Virus record (IMG/VR): IMGVR_UViG_3300046314_000158
Span: 1-33,527 of that record
Origin: a virus
Strand: one strand, 5' to 3'
Length of the DNA: 33,527 bases
The notes under the pieces were generated by a model that worked only from the letters and a program-made list of their open reading frames with translations, was not told the DNA's origin and did no database searches. Both the position numbers and the translations under genes were made by a program. This document shows, one piece after another, positions 5,893 through 13,672 of this stretch (position 1 is its first letter; each line of letters opens with the position of its first letter).

Positions 5893-5927
5893 AACTCGCT
5901 AAAACCAACAAAACAATATCAATTATC

Positions 5928-6110
5928 ATGCAACTACTTAAATATAAAAAGGTTATAGGATTCACAGAAGTACAACAAAAAGCCTTTAAAACTTTAGAAG
6001 ATTATGGAGTTAATGTAAATAAATTTATAAGAATTGCAATTTCAGATAAGTTAAAAAAAGATTGGAAAAGTATTAAGGAATCTAAAAACAAATCTAAATG
6101 TCCGTTTTAA
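5928..6110 (+). CDS. Small ribbon-helix-helix-like protein, 60 aa
   Basis: A basic protein with a predicted helix-turn-helix arrangement (FTEVQQKAFKTLEDYGVN, then NKFIRIAISDKLKKDWKSI). The phrase VNKFIRIAISDKLK is like the second helix of ribbon-helix-helix or MobC-type DNA-binding proteins, although the N-terminal strand is not clear. It lies between the array end and the Nmad1 gene. Plausible DNA-binding protein, low certainty on family. Confidence 0.5.
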   Translation: MQLLKYKKVIGFTEVQQKAFKTLEDYGVNVNKFIRIAISDKLKKDWKSIKESKNKSKCPF

Positions 6111-6145
6111 AAACTAACCGCCTAATGGCATAAATAAAGAGAGAT

Positions 6146-6418
6146 ATGGCAAACATAACAGAAGTAAATAAATTGATTGAAGAAACTTGTAATGAGTTAA
6201 AAGAATTATTGCTACAAAAGAATATAGACTATAACAATAGCCTACAGAACCCTATCCAAGTGTTTAGTAAATCAGCTCCTATTGATGGTATTCTATCTAG
6301 GTTAGATGATAAGTTAAACAGAATTAAGAAGAAAGGTATTAACGATAAAACAGAAGATACTATAATGGATATTATGGGGTATCTAGTGCATTTAAAGATA
6401 GCTAAGAAGTTGCTTTAA
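6146..6418 (+). CDS. Nucleotide modification associated domain 1 protein (DUF1599/Nmad1-like)
   Basis: 90 aa, the length of a single DUF1599 domain. The series KNIDYNNS (24-31), a region ending in LSRLDDKLNRIK and TEDTIMDIMGYLVHL matches the DUF1599 pattern (DY-N-S, R-DDK--R, EDT--D--GY). Nmad1 proteins are found with genes that make or handle modified nucleotides; the biochemical role of this domain is not firmly known. Start ATG 6146 follows a purine-rich AAAGAGAG that could act as a ribosome binding site. It ends convergently, overlapping the leftward gene at 6415 by four bases. Confidence 0.72.
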   Translation: MANITEVNKLIEETCNELKELLLQKNIDYNNSLQNPIQVFSKSAPIDGILSRLDDKLNRIKKKGINDKTEDTIMDIMGYLVHLKIAKKLL

Positions 6419-6750
6419 TCTTCTACTATATCATTAGGCAAATTATCCAAATAATCATCTATTAAGTTATATACATCAGTAGGTTTAGCAGTTGCAAAAG
6501 CAAATGAACCATCGTTAAATATAACCTCTGTATAAAACTTCTTATTTGATTTGCCTTTTGGAATAAAACATTTAGGTAATAATGATTGTACGGTTGCTTG
6601 GCTTATGTTAAAATAAGCTATTCCAACTTCGTAACCCTCTACTATGCCAGCGCTTAACTTTTCAACTTCTGATAACTCAATATCAGCTTCAAATAAACTT
6701 GCATCTATTGGATAGTAAACCTCTATTTCAAACCATTTTAGATGTTTCAT
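6415..6750 (-). CDS. Hypothetical protein, 111 aa
   Basis: The last gene of the leftward block, converging with and overlapping the Nmad1 gene by four bases. The product begins with a beta-like stretch (WFEIEVYYPID) and ends in an acidic tail. No domain recognised and no transmembrane segment. Its start is 26 bases downstream of the exonuclease stop, so the two are probably one transcript. Confidence 0.6.
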   Translation of the reverse strand: MKHLKWFEIEVYYPIDASLFEADIELSEVEKLSAGIVEGYEVGIAYFNISQATVQSLLPKCFIPKGKSNKKFYTEVIFNDGSFAFATAKPTDVYNLIDDYLDNLPNDIVED

Positions 6751-6775
6751 TTTAGTGCCAAAATCTTAGTAAACA

Positions 6776-7504
6776 TTAAATAATCTTTTTTTTGGGCTCA
6801 GTAAAACTAAAGTTTTTTGAACAGTCATTACATCGACATCTTTGTTTTTTGGTTCCAGAAGGTGAGTAATAGAACCCCCACAATCTAACATTATCACTAC
6901 CACATTCTGGACAGTCTTGTTTTAATCCAGTTGTATGTGATTTAGGTTTAATGTATTTATTTAGTTTATTAAAAAACTGTTCAAGTAATACAACGTCTTG
7001 TTTACAGTATTTAACCATTCTCATTAATGCAGCTTGATTATTTTCACGCCAAACCTTTGCCCATAAATCGGTTTCATTCTCTAATTTTTGCCCTAAATCA
7101 AAATACTTACCAATACTATCTAAACGATTAGATGGCATATTTAATAACTGCCTAGCTTGCTTTAAAGTATCAATACTTTTATAATCAGGTATCATATCAA
7201 TATTGTGAAACATAGCACGAGTTCTTAACCACTTAGTATCAAAGCGATCAGAATTATGCCCGATAACCTCATCAGCTTTATCCATAACGGATATAAACTT
7301 TTCAAGTATCTTTTTATCACATTGAGATTTATCCCACTTTAGATAATAAACTTTATCTTGATGCGACCATTTATAACAAATACAAATTATTTTAGCGTTT
7401 TCAATTACATTACCGTAGTTAAGATTGGTTTGATAACCAGGTCGCCAAAACCACCCTAAACATGGCGAAGTTTCAATATCAAAAAATAATCTTCTTATTG
7501 CCAT
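6776..7504 (-). CDS. DnaQ/YprB-like DEDDy 3'-5' exonuclease with C-terminal zinc ribbon
   Basis: 242 aa from the ATG at 7504. The exonuclease core shows FFDIET with D9 and E11, IGHNSDRFD with D86/D89, and YCKQD with Y166 and D170, the four-acid DEDDy pattern of RNase H-like 3'-5' exonucleases. A C-terminal zinc ribbon (C198-x2-C201 and C225-x2-C228) probably guides nucleic acid binding. Likely roles are DNA proofreading, repair or degradation; the substrate is unknown. An in-frame ATG at 7540 exists, but a consensus -7 element lies between it and 7504, and 7504 directly precedes the conserved strand. It is transcribed with the late strand but separated from the lysis genes by that promoter-like site. 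Confidence 0.8.
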   Translation of the reverse strand: MAIRRLFFDIETSPCLGWFWRPGYQTNLNYGNVIENAKIICICYKWSHQDKVYYLKWDKSQCDKKILEKFISVMDKADEVIGHNSDRFDTKWLRTRAMFHNIDMIPDYKSIDTLKQARQLLNMPSNRLDSIGKYFDLGQKLENETDLWAKVWRENNQAALMRMVKYCKQDVVLLEQFFNKLNKYIKPKSHTTGLKQDCPECGSDNVRLWGFYYSPSGTKKQRCRCNDCSKNFSFTEPKKKII

Positions 7505-7519
7505 GCTTATAGTTTTACA

Positions 7520-7527
7520 CAAATATA
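7520..7527 (-). promoter_or_regulatory. Candidate leftward promoter -7 element (TATATTTG)
   Basis: On the minus strand TATATTTG fits TAnnTTTG exactly and lies about 16 bases ahead of the exonuclease ATG. The -33 TTG is not clear. Likely drives the exonuclease and the gene at 6415-6750. Confidence 0.45.
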
Positions 7528-7581
7528 ATAATAAAAACATAACGGTCAGCTAATTGCATATGTTAAATAATTGGTTTATAT

Positions 7582-8118
7582 TTACTTAACTATTAAAGCC
7601 GTTCCAAATAAAGCAGCACCGATAACAGAGCCGTGAAGTAAACCCTTCCAATATCCTTTGCGTTTAACTTTCGGTAAAGTATCAATTAACTGAACTATCC
7701 TAGTCGAATCTATCGTTATATGGCTTTGTTTTAATCCTATCTTATTAACCAACGCTTTTATAATAGTATCTTTATTACTGAGCAACGAATCATTAGCCGA
7801 ATTTAAGTTACCAAAGGCATTGTATAGCGTTATTAATGATTGTTGACATAATGTGTCAGTAATATATAAACTATCATAAACAGTCTTTACGCGCACTACA
7901 TATTTGATTTTAGTAACGGTTAATATAGAATCTTTGCGAAACGCTTGTTTTAATTTAACGTCCTGCTTTTTTTCAGCTTTGTAAATCGTATCGTGGTTTG
8001 GAGTAGTAACTTTTGGATCATGCTCACACCCCTTACAATTAGCAAATATGACAACCGTTACTAAAACAGTTAGTAAATACCATTTGATTGAATCCCAAAT
8101 TGATTTGATAATTTCCAT
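7582..8118 (-). CDS. Candidate unimolecular spanin (lysis protein)
   Basis: 178 aa. The N-terminus has a hydrophobic segment (about 13-26) followed by a cysteine at 28 (context FANC), resembling a lipoprotein signal. The middle (about 40-150) is charged, Ser/Thr-rich and helical. The C-terminus (about 158-177) is a glycine-rich hydrophobic segment. A lipobox plus a C-terminal membrane segment is the layout of u-spanins, which join inner and outer membranes in the last step of Gram-negative host lysis. Position after the holin-like gene (one-base overlap) and endolysin supports this. The residue before Cys is Asn, not a typical Gly/Ala/Ser, so lipidation is uncertain; a two-membrane-segment i-spanin-like protein is the alternative. 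Confidence 0.55.
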   Translation of the reverse strand: MEIIKSIWDSIKWYLLTVLVTVVIFANCKGCEHDPKVTTPNHDTIYKAEKKQDVKLKQAFRKDSILTVTKIKYVVRVKTVYDSLYITDTLCQQSLITLYNAFGNLNSANDSLLSNKDTIIKALVNKIGLKQSHITIDSTRIVQLIDTLPKVKRKGYWKGLLHGSVIGAALFGTALIVK

Positions 8119-8303
8119 TATTTCTCTTTTAATTGACTCATATACCCACCTATTGCAGGCATAGCAATAACAAATAATTTCATAATATCATTTGGATTCT
8201 GAAAGTTAAATGTATTAAAGTCAATTACTACTATTGCAGTTGCTACCGATGTTAATAAGCCTACTATTGTAGCTATTAAACTGTTTTGTTTTTTCTTTGT
8301 CAT
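8118..8303 (-). CDS. Holin-like small membrane protein, 61 aa
   Basis: A basic N-terminus (MTKKK) then two hydrophobic segments (about 8-27 and 41-54) separated by a short polar loop, ending in a charged tail: the layout of a class II holin. It sits between the M15 endolysin and the spanin-like gene, overlapping the latter by one base. Holins permeabilise the inner membrane to release endolysin. Confidence 0.6.
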   Translation of the reverse strand: MTKKKQNSLIATIVGLLTSVATAIVVIDFNTFNFQNPNDIMKLFVIAMPAIGGYMSQLKEK

Positions 8304-8313
8304 ATAATTTTAT

Positions 8314-8775
8314 TTAAGGTTTTACAAATTGAAAGTGCATCCAATCATAGTTCTTTTCACGTCCTAGTGAATACCAACCATGTTTATAGAAAATATCTAT
8401 CATTCTTTGATACTCAGGTTTAGCGAATCGAGCCGTTTTACTTGTTTCTTTTAATGTGTTTCTAGCAGGATCTAAATCAATAGCCAAAGCCCATGAGTGA
8501 ACGCTCCAATCCGTACCGCCACGCATTTGACGAAAATTATAAGAACCTCCAAATAAATCAATACCTAGTTTTTTAATTTCAGTAATGCCATAAGTTTCTA
8601 ATATCTCATTAAATATTTTAGTTAGTGAACTTGCAGCAGATTTATGAACTTGCATTTTAGTTACCGTTCTTTTTAAGTCCCACGCAATACGCATTTCGAA
8701 TGGCAAAATAATTGTAGTTAAATTCTTAACATCGCCAGGTTGACCGTAAAGTTTTATAATCTCGCTTGTTTTCAT
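8314..8775 (-). CDS. Endolysin, L-alanyl-D-glutamate-type peptidase (M15 / VanY family)
   Basis: 153 aa. The zinc-binding signature is clear: H93 and D100 in [13 protein letters not shown], and H147 in DWMHFQF, with D144 nearby. These match M15C/M15_4 phage endolysins that cut peptidoglycan stem peptides. No signal peptide, so release into the periplasm requires the holin. It is flanked by the coiled-coil membrane protein and the holin-like gene. Only the peptidase domain is present, no cell-wall binding domain, usual for Gram-negative phages. Confidence 0.88.
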   Translation of the reverse strand: MKTSEIIKLYGQPGDVKNLTTIILPFEMRIAWDLKRTVTKMQVHKSAASSLTKIFNEILETYGITEIKKLGIDLFGGSYNFRQMRGGTDWSVHSWALAIDLDPARNTLKETSKTARFAKPEYQRMIDIFYKHGWYSLGREKNYDWMHFQFVKP

Positions 8776-8776
8776 A

Positions 8777-9016
8777 TTATCTCTCGTGTTCTAAATCCCT
8801 AACTCGTTTATCAATTTCCTTAACATCTTCTTTTAAATTAGTATGGTCGTTAACCAATACCTTAAAATCTCGTTCCATATTGCTCAAAGAGTTAGCGATA
8901 GTTTCCATTTTATTAACTCCTTTGTTTAATATCCATAAGACTACACTAAGGAATGCTGTAAATAATCCGCTTAATGTGGTTATTACAATAGCTGTTTCAT
9001 TGCTTGTTAGTATCAT
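8777..9016 (-). CDS. Membrane-anchored coiled-coil protein, XhlA/holin-associated-like, 79 aa
   Basis: One N-terminal transmembrane segment (about 7-30) and a C-terminal coiled coil (about 38-77, ending [15 protein letters not shown]). XhlA-like lysis proteins combine the same parts, although with the coiled coil first. It ends one base before the endolysin start, so translation is probably coupled. A lysis accessory or second holin is likely; exact role unknown. Confidence 0.6.
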   Translation of the reverse strand: MILTSNETAIVITTLSGLFTAFLSVVLWILNKGVNKMETIANSLSNMERDFKVLVNDHTNLKEDVKEIDKRVRDLEHER

Positions 9017-9057
9017 TTTACTCCGTTTTCAAGTGTTATTAGTTCCTTTGTCATAAT

Positions 9058-10683
9058 TTATAAGCCATCTGTTATTATTAAATTACCTACTCCCTCTGCT
9101 ATTTGACGAATACCAGCATCGTCAAAGTGTACTAAGTCTGCAAATACTGTTGCACCATCTGTATTATACAATCTATAATTTGTTACATCAGTTGCTTGTG
9201 TTGTTGACTTAGCTGTGTTTATTGTTGACTTAAACGCTAAACTTGCAGAGGTTTGCAAAGAGCCTAAAGTAGTATCATACAATTTAGGTTGTACATAAAA
9301 AATACTCATTAACTTATTTGAAAACACAGAGTTTGATGCTCCTGTTAACCATAATTGCCAAACTGCTTGATATGCTGTTGCATCTGTTGATAATTGAGAA
9401 TCTGCTTCACCTTGCTGCCAGATGAATCTTAATTTAGTTATCGTAAATCCATTTGCTAACTCCCATTCTTTCATAGCTGTTATATCAGTAGATAACTGAT
9501 TAAACATAACTCCCAAAAATTGCCTTGACCAACTAGGCGTGGTATTTGCTAAATATGAAGCCCCTCTAACTACCTTAAAAATATATATTGTTTTTTTATA
9601 GTATCTATTTAATTTATCCCCTAAGTAAAATTCTATTCCATATTGATTAGCTGATACATCATCTTGATATTGATTATTATTTGTAGATGAATTTATATTT
9701 ACAAAGTTTGTCCCATCCCATATTTTTAACCATGATTTTGAGCCACTTAATCTTGATGGTAATGTAGACATAGGCACACGTCCAGAAGCGTTACTTTGTC
9801 CATGCTGTAATATAACAGATATTTGTTTAAGTGCTGGAGCATCTGCCACTTGGTCGCCACTAACCATATTAGTAGAAGTAAAAACACTACTACCTTTAGT
9901 ATCATTCCAAGTCCAATTAGTGCTAAATGTAGCTGATTTATCACCTACTAAATACATTACTAAATTAGTGTTTAATGTGCTGTTTGTTGTTATGTCAAAA
10001 GGAACTCTATTATTATGAAGTATTGCAATATTAGCAGCAGATAAATTAGTATTGAATAAAGCTATTTGACTAATTTTTAAAGTAGAAAAAACAGCAGTAG
10101 TTGAACGGGCACCAATCTCAATATTATTAGCAGTTGTATTATTTATTGTTGTAAAAGTTCCAGCTTGTACATTAGATCCAGCTTCTAAAATTCCATTCCT
10201 ATATACAGTAACTCTATTTGTAACTGTTCCTTGTGTGCCATCGTAAACAAATGTAAACTCATTCCATTCTCTTAATTCGGCAAATGAAGCAGTTGAAGTC
10301 CAAGTTATACTATTTGCACTAGTTGTATATAAAACAAACACTAATTTATTTGTAGTATTAAAGAATACTAACAGTTGTCTTACGGATGTAGTTGTATTAT
10401 CTCTACCAAATAAAACAGTAGTAGTAGCATTAATACCTTTTTTAACATACATGGATAAAGTAAACTGTTTGTTAGCTCCAACAATCGCATTATTTAAAAT
10501 AGTTGAACTTGCCGCATCTCCTGTAAATATGTTATCTGTTCCATCAAAAGAGAAACTTTTTAAATTCCAAGTTGCAGCAGTATAATCATCTGTAAAATTA
10601 GCCTGTTTAGGCATATAAGGAATAACAGATGTTTGAGCCTTACAGTAAATACCAATAAGTAATAAAAATACTATCTTTTTCAT
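9058..10683 (-). CDS. Secreted LamG-like plus SGNH esterase tail-associated protein
   Basis: 541 aa. A Sec signal peptide (1-17, ending in KAQ) starts the protein. Residues about 40-220 form a LamG/concanavalin-like beta-sandwich (WNEFTFVYDG, VTVYRNG). Residues about 285-535 are an SGNH/sialate-O-acetylesterase-like domain: GQSN with the likely nucleophile S297, a WQQGEADS block, and the closing D516-x2-H519. Such domains deacetylate surface polysaccharides; as the gene after the tail fibre it is probably a receptor-modifying or depolymerase-type virion protein. A signal peptide on a virion protein is odd, so it may be exported instead. Confidence 0.75.
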   Translation of the reverse strand: MKKIVFLLLIGIYCKAQTSVIPYMPKQANFTDDYTAATWNLKSFSFDGTDNIFTGDAASSTILNNAIVGANKQFTLSMYVKKGINATTTVLFGRDNTTTSVRQLLVFFNTTNKLVFVLYTTSANSITWTSTASFAELREWNEFTFVYDGTQGTVTNRVTVYRNGILEAGSNVQAGTFTTINNTTANNIEIGARSTTAVFSTLKISQIALFNTNLSAANIAILHNNRVPFDITTNSTLNTNLVMYLVGDKSATFSTNWTWNDTKGSSVFTSTNMVSGDQVADAPALKQISVILQHGQSNASGRVPMSTLPSRLSGSKSWLKIWDGTNFVNINSSTNNNQYQDDVSANQYGIEFYLGDKLNRYYKKTIYIFKVVRGASYLANTTPSWSRQFLGVMFNQLSTDITAMKEWELANGFTITKLRFIWQQGEADSQLSTDATAYQAVWQLWLTGASNSVFSNKLMSIFYVQPKLYDTTLGSLQTSASLAFKSTINTAKSTTQATDVTNYRLYNTDGATVFADLVHFDDAGIRQIAEGVGNLIITDGL

Positions 10684-10687
10684 ATAT

Positions 10688-12370
10688 CTAAAAATTATTA
10701 ATTAAACCTACACAATCCCATTTAGCATCTATCAAATTATAAATAAATGCTAAATACATTATTTTACTTAAAACGGTAGTAGTTGGTGCTGGCATATCTG
10801 AACTAAACCTAAAAATAGCATTGAATGTTAAAGCTCTTGCTGTTCCATTATCTTTAATCCTATAAATTAAACCTTGTCCCTCTGTTGGTGTCCCTGTTGG
10901 TACTGTAAATGTGGTAGCAGTTGAAAGTGTAGTAACTGCCACAAAATCAACAGCATCTGAATTGGCTGTAATTGTAGCCGTTGTAGTAACTGTATTTGTA
11001 CGTGGTGTCATTCTTTTATTGGTTAATGTTTCCGTTCCTGTTAATGATGCTTTTGTATTTAATTGAGTTTGAATAGCACTTGTAACCCCTGCTAAATAAG
11101 TTAATTCAGTTGTAGTAGTTGTAGAGCTTACTAATTGCCTTGATGCGTTAAATATTGGAACAGTTGAGGCAGTAGCGTAAGTAAAAGTTGCAGCCGTTGA
11201 AAATGTAGGGCTTGTTATAGTTTTATTAGTTAGTGTTTGAGTTCCAGTTGTTGTTACTACTGAACTTGGAACTGTCGCTGCGGTTAAATAAGTACTACCG
11301 TCAACCGTTCCATTTGCTTTTAAAAACTGAGTAGATGTTCCACTAGTTGTACTATAACCTCTTGCGCTTAATGTTCCCGTAACCGTAACGCTATTTGTAG
11401 GACTTACCGTTAAAGCCGCTACACTTGAACTATTTGCAGCTATTAAAACTGAGTTACTTGTTGTAGTTCCTAATACCAAATCTTGACTAGTTGCCGTTAA
11501 ATAAACATCTCCAGCCTTGCTAAAAACTGGTGTTCCTGTAAACGTTGAACTATTCATTCCAAACTCACCAAAGTTACTTGTAGCAGTTCCAATATCATTA
11601 CTTATAATAAAGTTAGTACTAGCTCCAACATTAGAACTAGAGTTTTGTAAAACAATTTGATTATAACCGTTTACGCTACTTGTAAACGCTGATAAAATAC
11701 CAGTATCAGTATAAGTTAAAGAGCCAGTACTTAATGAGCCAGTATAAGCAGGATTAGCAGAAGTTAATAATCCAATTGTATTTGTTGTAGAACTTATCGT
11801 ATAATTCGGACTAGCACCGCTTACTGTTATTCCAGTTGATGCTGTTAATACTGGTAATTGGTTTGTAGTTGCAATTTCTACACCATTTTTTAAAACATTT
11901 GTAGCTGTTAGATTTATAGTACTCGTTCCTGCAGCAGTTACACTATAAATATTTGCTGTTTTAGTTACATTTAATGAATTAGCTCCATCTGTTATATCTG
12001 TTAATTCACCTTCAAATGAATAGTTTATTGTATTTGATTTACCTAAACCATCTGAAAATAAACCTCCACCTAAACCTCCATTTGTAACTCCGAAATTTGC
12101 TAATCCATCTGAACTATTTAAATCAGTAATTCTAAATGTTGGATTAACAGATAAACTTTGAGTTGAACCGTTAATTGTTATTGATGTTGTTGATGGTAAT
12201 AAGCCTACACTACTTGTAATACTAGAACATGGAGTGTATGTTTGAACTCCTAATGAGTTTGTAATAACACAATATCCTGCACTTGGAGCGTACTCGATAG
12301 CCTTTAATTTTAGTAAGGTTTGACTATAACTAGCCGTTGTAATTAGTAATAATAATAGTATTTTTTTCAT
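10688..12370 (-). CDS. Tail fibre / spike-like protein with signal peptide
   Basis: 560 aa, very rich in Ser, Thr, Ala and Asn, with repeated short beta motifs and repeats of the type TLTNKTITSPTF and ETLTNKRMTP, common in phage side fibres. The middle and C-terminal parts (SGASPNYTISS, STATTFTVPTG) suggest a trimeric beta-structured fibre. The N-terminus is a Sec signal peptide (MKKILLLLLITTASYSQ) in Bacteroidetes style. It follows the connector-type genes and precedes the esterase by four bases, so both probably form the host-binding apparatus. No chaperone or intramolecular peptidase is evident. Confidence 0.7.
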   Translation of the reverse strand: MKKILLLLLITTASYSQTLLKLKAIEYAPSAGYCVITNSLGVQTYTPCSSITSSVGLLPSTTSITINGSTQSLSVNPTFRITDLNSSDGLANFGVTNGGLGGGLFSDGLGKSNTINYSFEGELTDITDGANSLNVTKTANIYSVTAAGTSTINLTATNVLKNGVEIATTNQLPVLTASTGITVSGASPNYTISSTTNTIGLLTSANPAYTGSLSTGSLTYTDTGILSAFTSSVNGYNQIVLQNSSSNVGASTNFIISNDIGTATSNFGEFGMNSSTFTGTPVFSKAGDVYLTATSQDLVLGTTTSNSVLIAANSSSVAALTVSPTNSVTVTGTLSARGYSTTSGTSTQFLKANGTVDGSTYLTAATVPSSVVTTTGTQTLTNKTITSPTFSTAATFTYATASTVPIFNASRQLVSSTTTTTELTYLAGVTSAIQTQLNTKASLTGTETLTNKRMTPRTNTVTTTATITANSDAVDFVAVTTLSTATTFTVPTGTPTEGQGLIYRIKDNGTARALTFNAIFRFSSDMPAPTTTVLSKIMYLAFIYNLIDAKWDCVGLINNF

Positions 12371-12371
12371 T

Positions 12372-13085
12372 TTAGTATGTGTATGTGATTCTTATAATTG
12401 TGCCATTTTCAACTATTGGACTAGTTGGAGTTATTATACTTGTTACCCTAGTGTAATCTGCTGTTTCAAATTGAACAGAAGCATCTGCAAATACTGTTAA
12501 TATATCAATAGGAGTGTTAGCTAAAGTTATCGGTGAACCTGCATAAGTAAATGTTTCTGTTGTAATATTCATTGTGCTTGTTATTGGTGTAGTATTTCCA
12601 TATACATATATGTAATTATTATCTAAAATAGTTCCTGTATCTATTGGTAAATTACAACTGTAATTACCTATATGCCCTGTCATTGTAAACTCAAAATAAA
12701 CCCCTGCTTCTTCGTCAACTCCTGCTTCTAAATAGTCAGTTAATTGAATATCAGTTGAACATCTAAAAGCTGGAAATGTACCATCTCTAACTATTTTCTT
12801 CATATAATAAAGAAAGTCATTAGCTACTTGTGAGCAGTCAGAAATAACGATATCTCTATTAGTTTTATCTTTGTTTACTAAATCAGATACAAACAGTCTA
12901 AACTTACAACTAAACATATCGCTTGTATTATCCATTGATTCCAAAACAGATTCAAACTTTGGATAAACTGGGCTGTCTACATTTTCCTCTAACTTATTTA
13001 TACCTTCGTGAAAATAGCTATTTAGACCTCTGTGTTTGGAAGTAAAGTTCTTTAAAATCTCTATTTGTTGGTTTAGAGTTATCAT
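12372..13085 (-). CDS. Virion-associated hypothetical protein, 237 aa
   Basis: An alpha-helical N-terminal half (about 1-110) and a beta-rich C-terminal half (TSTMNITTETFTYAGS, and a closing IIRITYTY). It lies between the head-tail connector gene and the tail fibre, so a neck, baseplate or fibre-attachment role is likely. No enzyme motif. I recognise the pattern as typical of Bacteroidetes phage structural genes but cannot name the family. Confidence 0.55.
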   Translation of the reverse strand: MITLNQQIEILKNFTSKHRGLNSYFHEGINKLEENVDSPVYPKFESVLESMDNTSDMFSCKFRLFVSDLVNKDKTNRDIVISDCSQVANDFLYYMKKIVRDGTFPAFRCSTDIQLTDYLEAGVDEEAGVYFEFTMTGHIGNYSCNLPIDTGTILDNNYIYVYGNTTPITSTMNITTETFTYAGSPITLANTPIDILTVFADASVQFETADYTRVTSIITPTSPIVENGTIIRITYTY

Positions 13086-13096
13086 CTTTTTTCTTT

Positions 13097-13672
13097 TTAG
13101 TCGATGATGATAATAGAACCGTTAGCACCTTTTTGACATTGATCGTTTTCTCCATAATTATTACGCATATAAATTCCGTTGGTATAATTTCTTTGTATCG
13201 GGTTCATTCCAGCCAAACTAGCCTCTGTATATTTTGGAAATAAGGCTTCATTTATAATCAAGTAATCGGTAAGCAATTGACTATAACGTTCTGCATTCAT
13301 GCGCCATTGATTCATTATATACTTTAAATCAGATGTTTGAACTGGCTGAGCATTTTCTCCACTCTTAGTCATTACCGCCTTGTTAGTATATTGGAATTGA
13401 ATATCCAGTGAACTTTCCATTTTAACGTACCAAACAACTACTTTAGCAATGTACTCATCAAGTAAAAGCTTTTCATTAGGATTAGTAGCAAGGGTAACGT
13501 CGGCTGTTAATTTTGTCTTTAAATCATTGTATAGATTAGTGCCTAAAATCTTTTGAATGTAGATGTCTTGAACTGCAATAATAGTAGGCTTTAATCTTTT
13601 AAAGTCCATGTTATCATCAACTCCTGAAAGTTCCTTTAACTTTGTTTCTGATATGAAAAATACATCTGCCAT
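13097..13672 (-). CDS. Head-tail connector-like protein, 191 aa
   Basis: The mostly helical N-terminus (TKLKELSGVDDNMDFKRLKPTIIAVQDIYIQKILGTNLYNDL) resembles the head-tail adaptors of Bacteroidetes phages (DUF6712-like). It overlaps the portal gene by one base and is translated right after it, the usual place for a head completion protein. The C-terminus has QRNYTNGIYMRNNYG. Assignment is by order and helical pattern; moderate certainty. Confidence 0.6.
   Translation of the reverse strand: MADVFFISETKLKELSGVDDNMDFKRLKPTIIAVQDIYIQKILGTNLYNDLKTKLTADVTLATNPNEKLLLDEYIAKVVVWYVKMESSLDIQFQYTNKAVMTKSGENAQPVQTSDLKYIMNQWRMNAERYSQLLTDYLIINEALFPKYTEASLAGMNPIQRNYTNGIYMRNNYGENDQCQKGANGSIIIID

Noticed and set aside
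5948-5958. GTTATAGG inside the small gene at 5928, resembling a cassette core
   Set aside because: No spacer, L box or complementary partner is nearby, and the bases encode an ordinary part of the protein.
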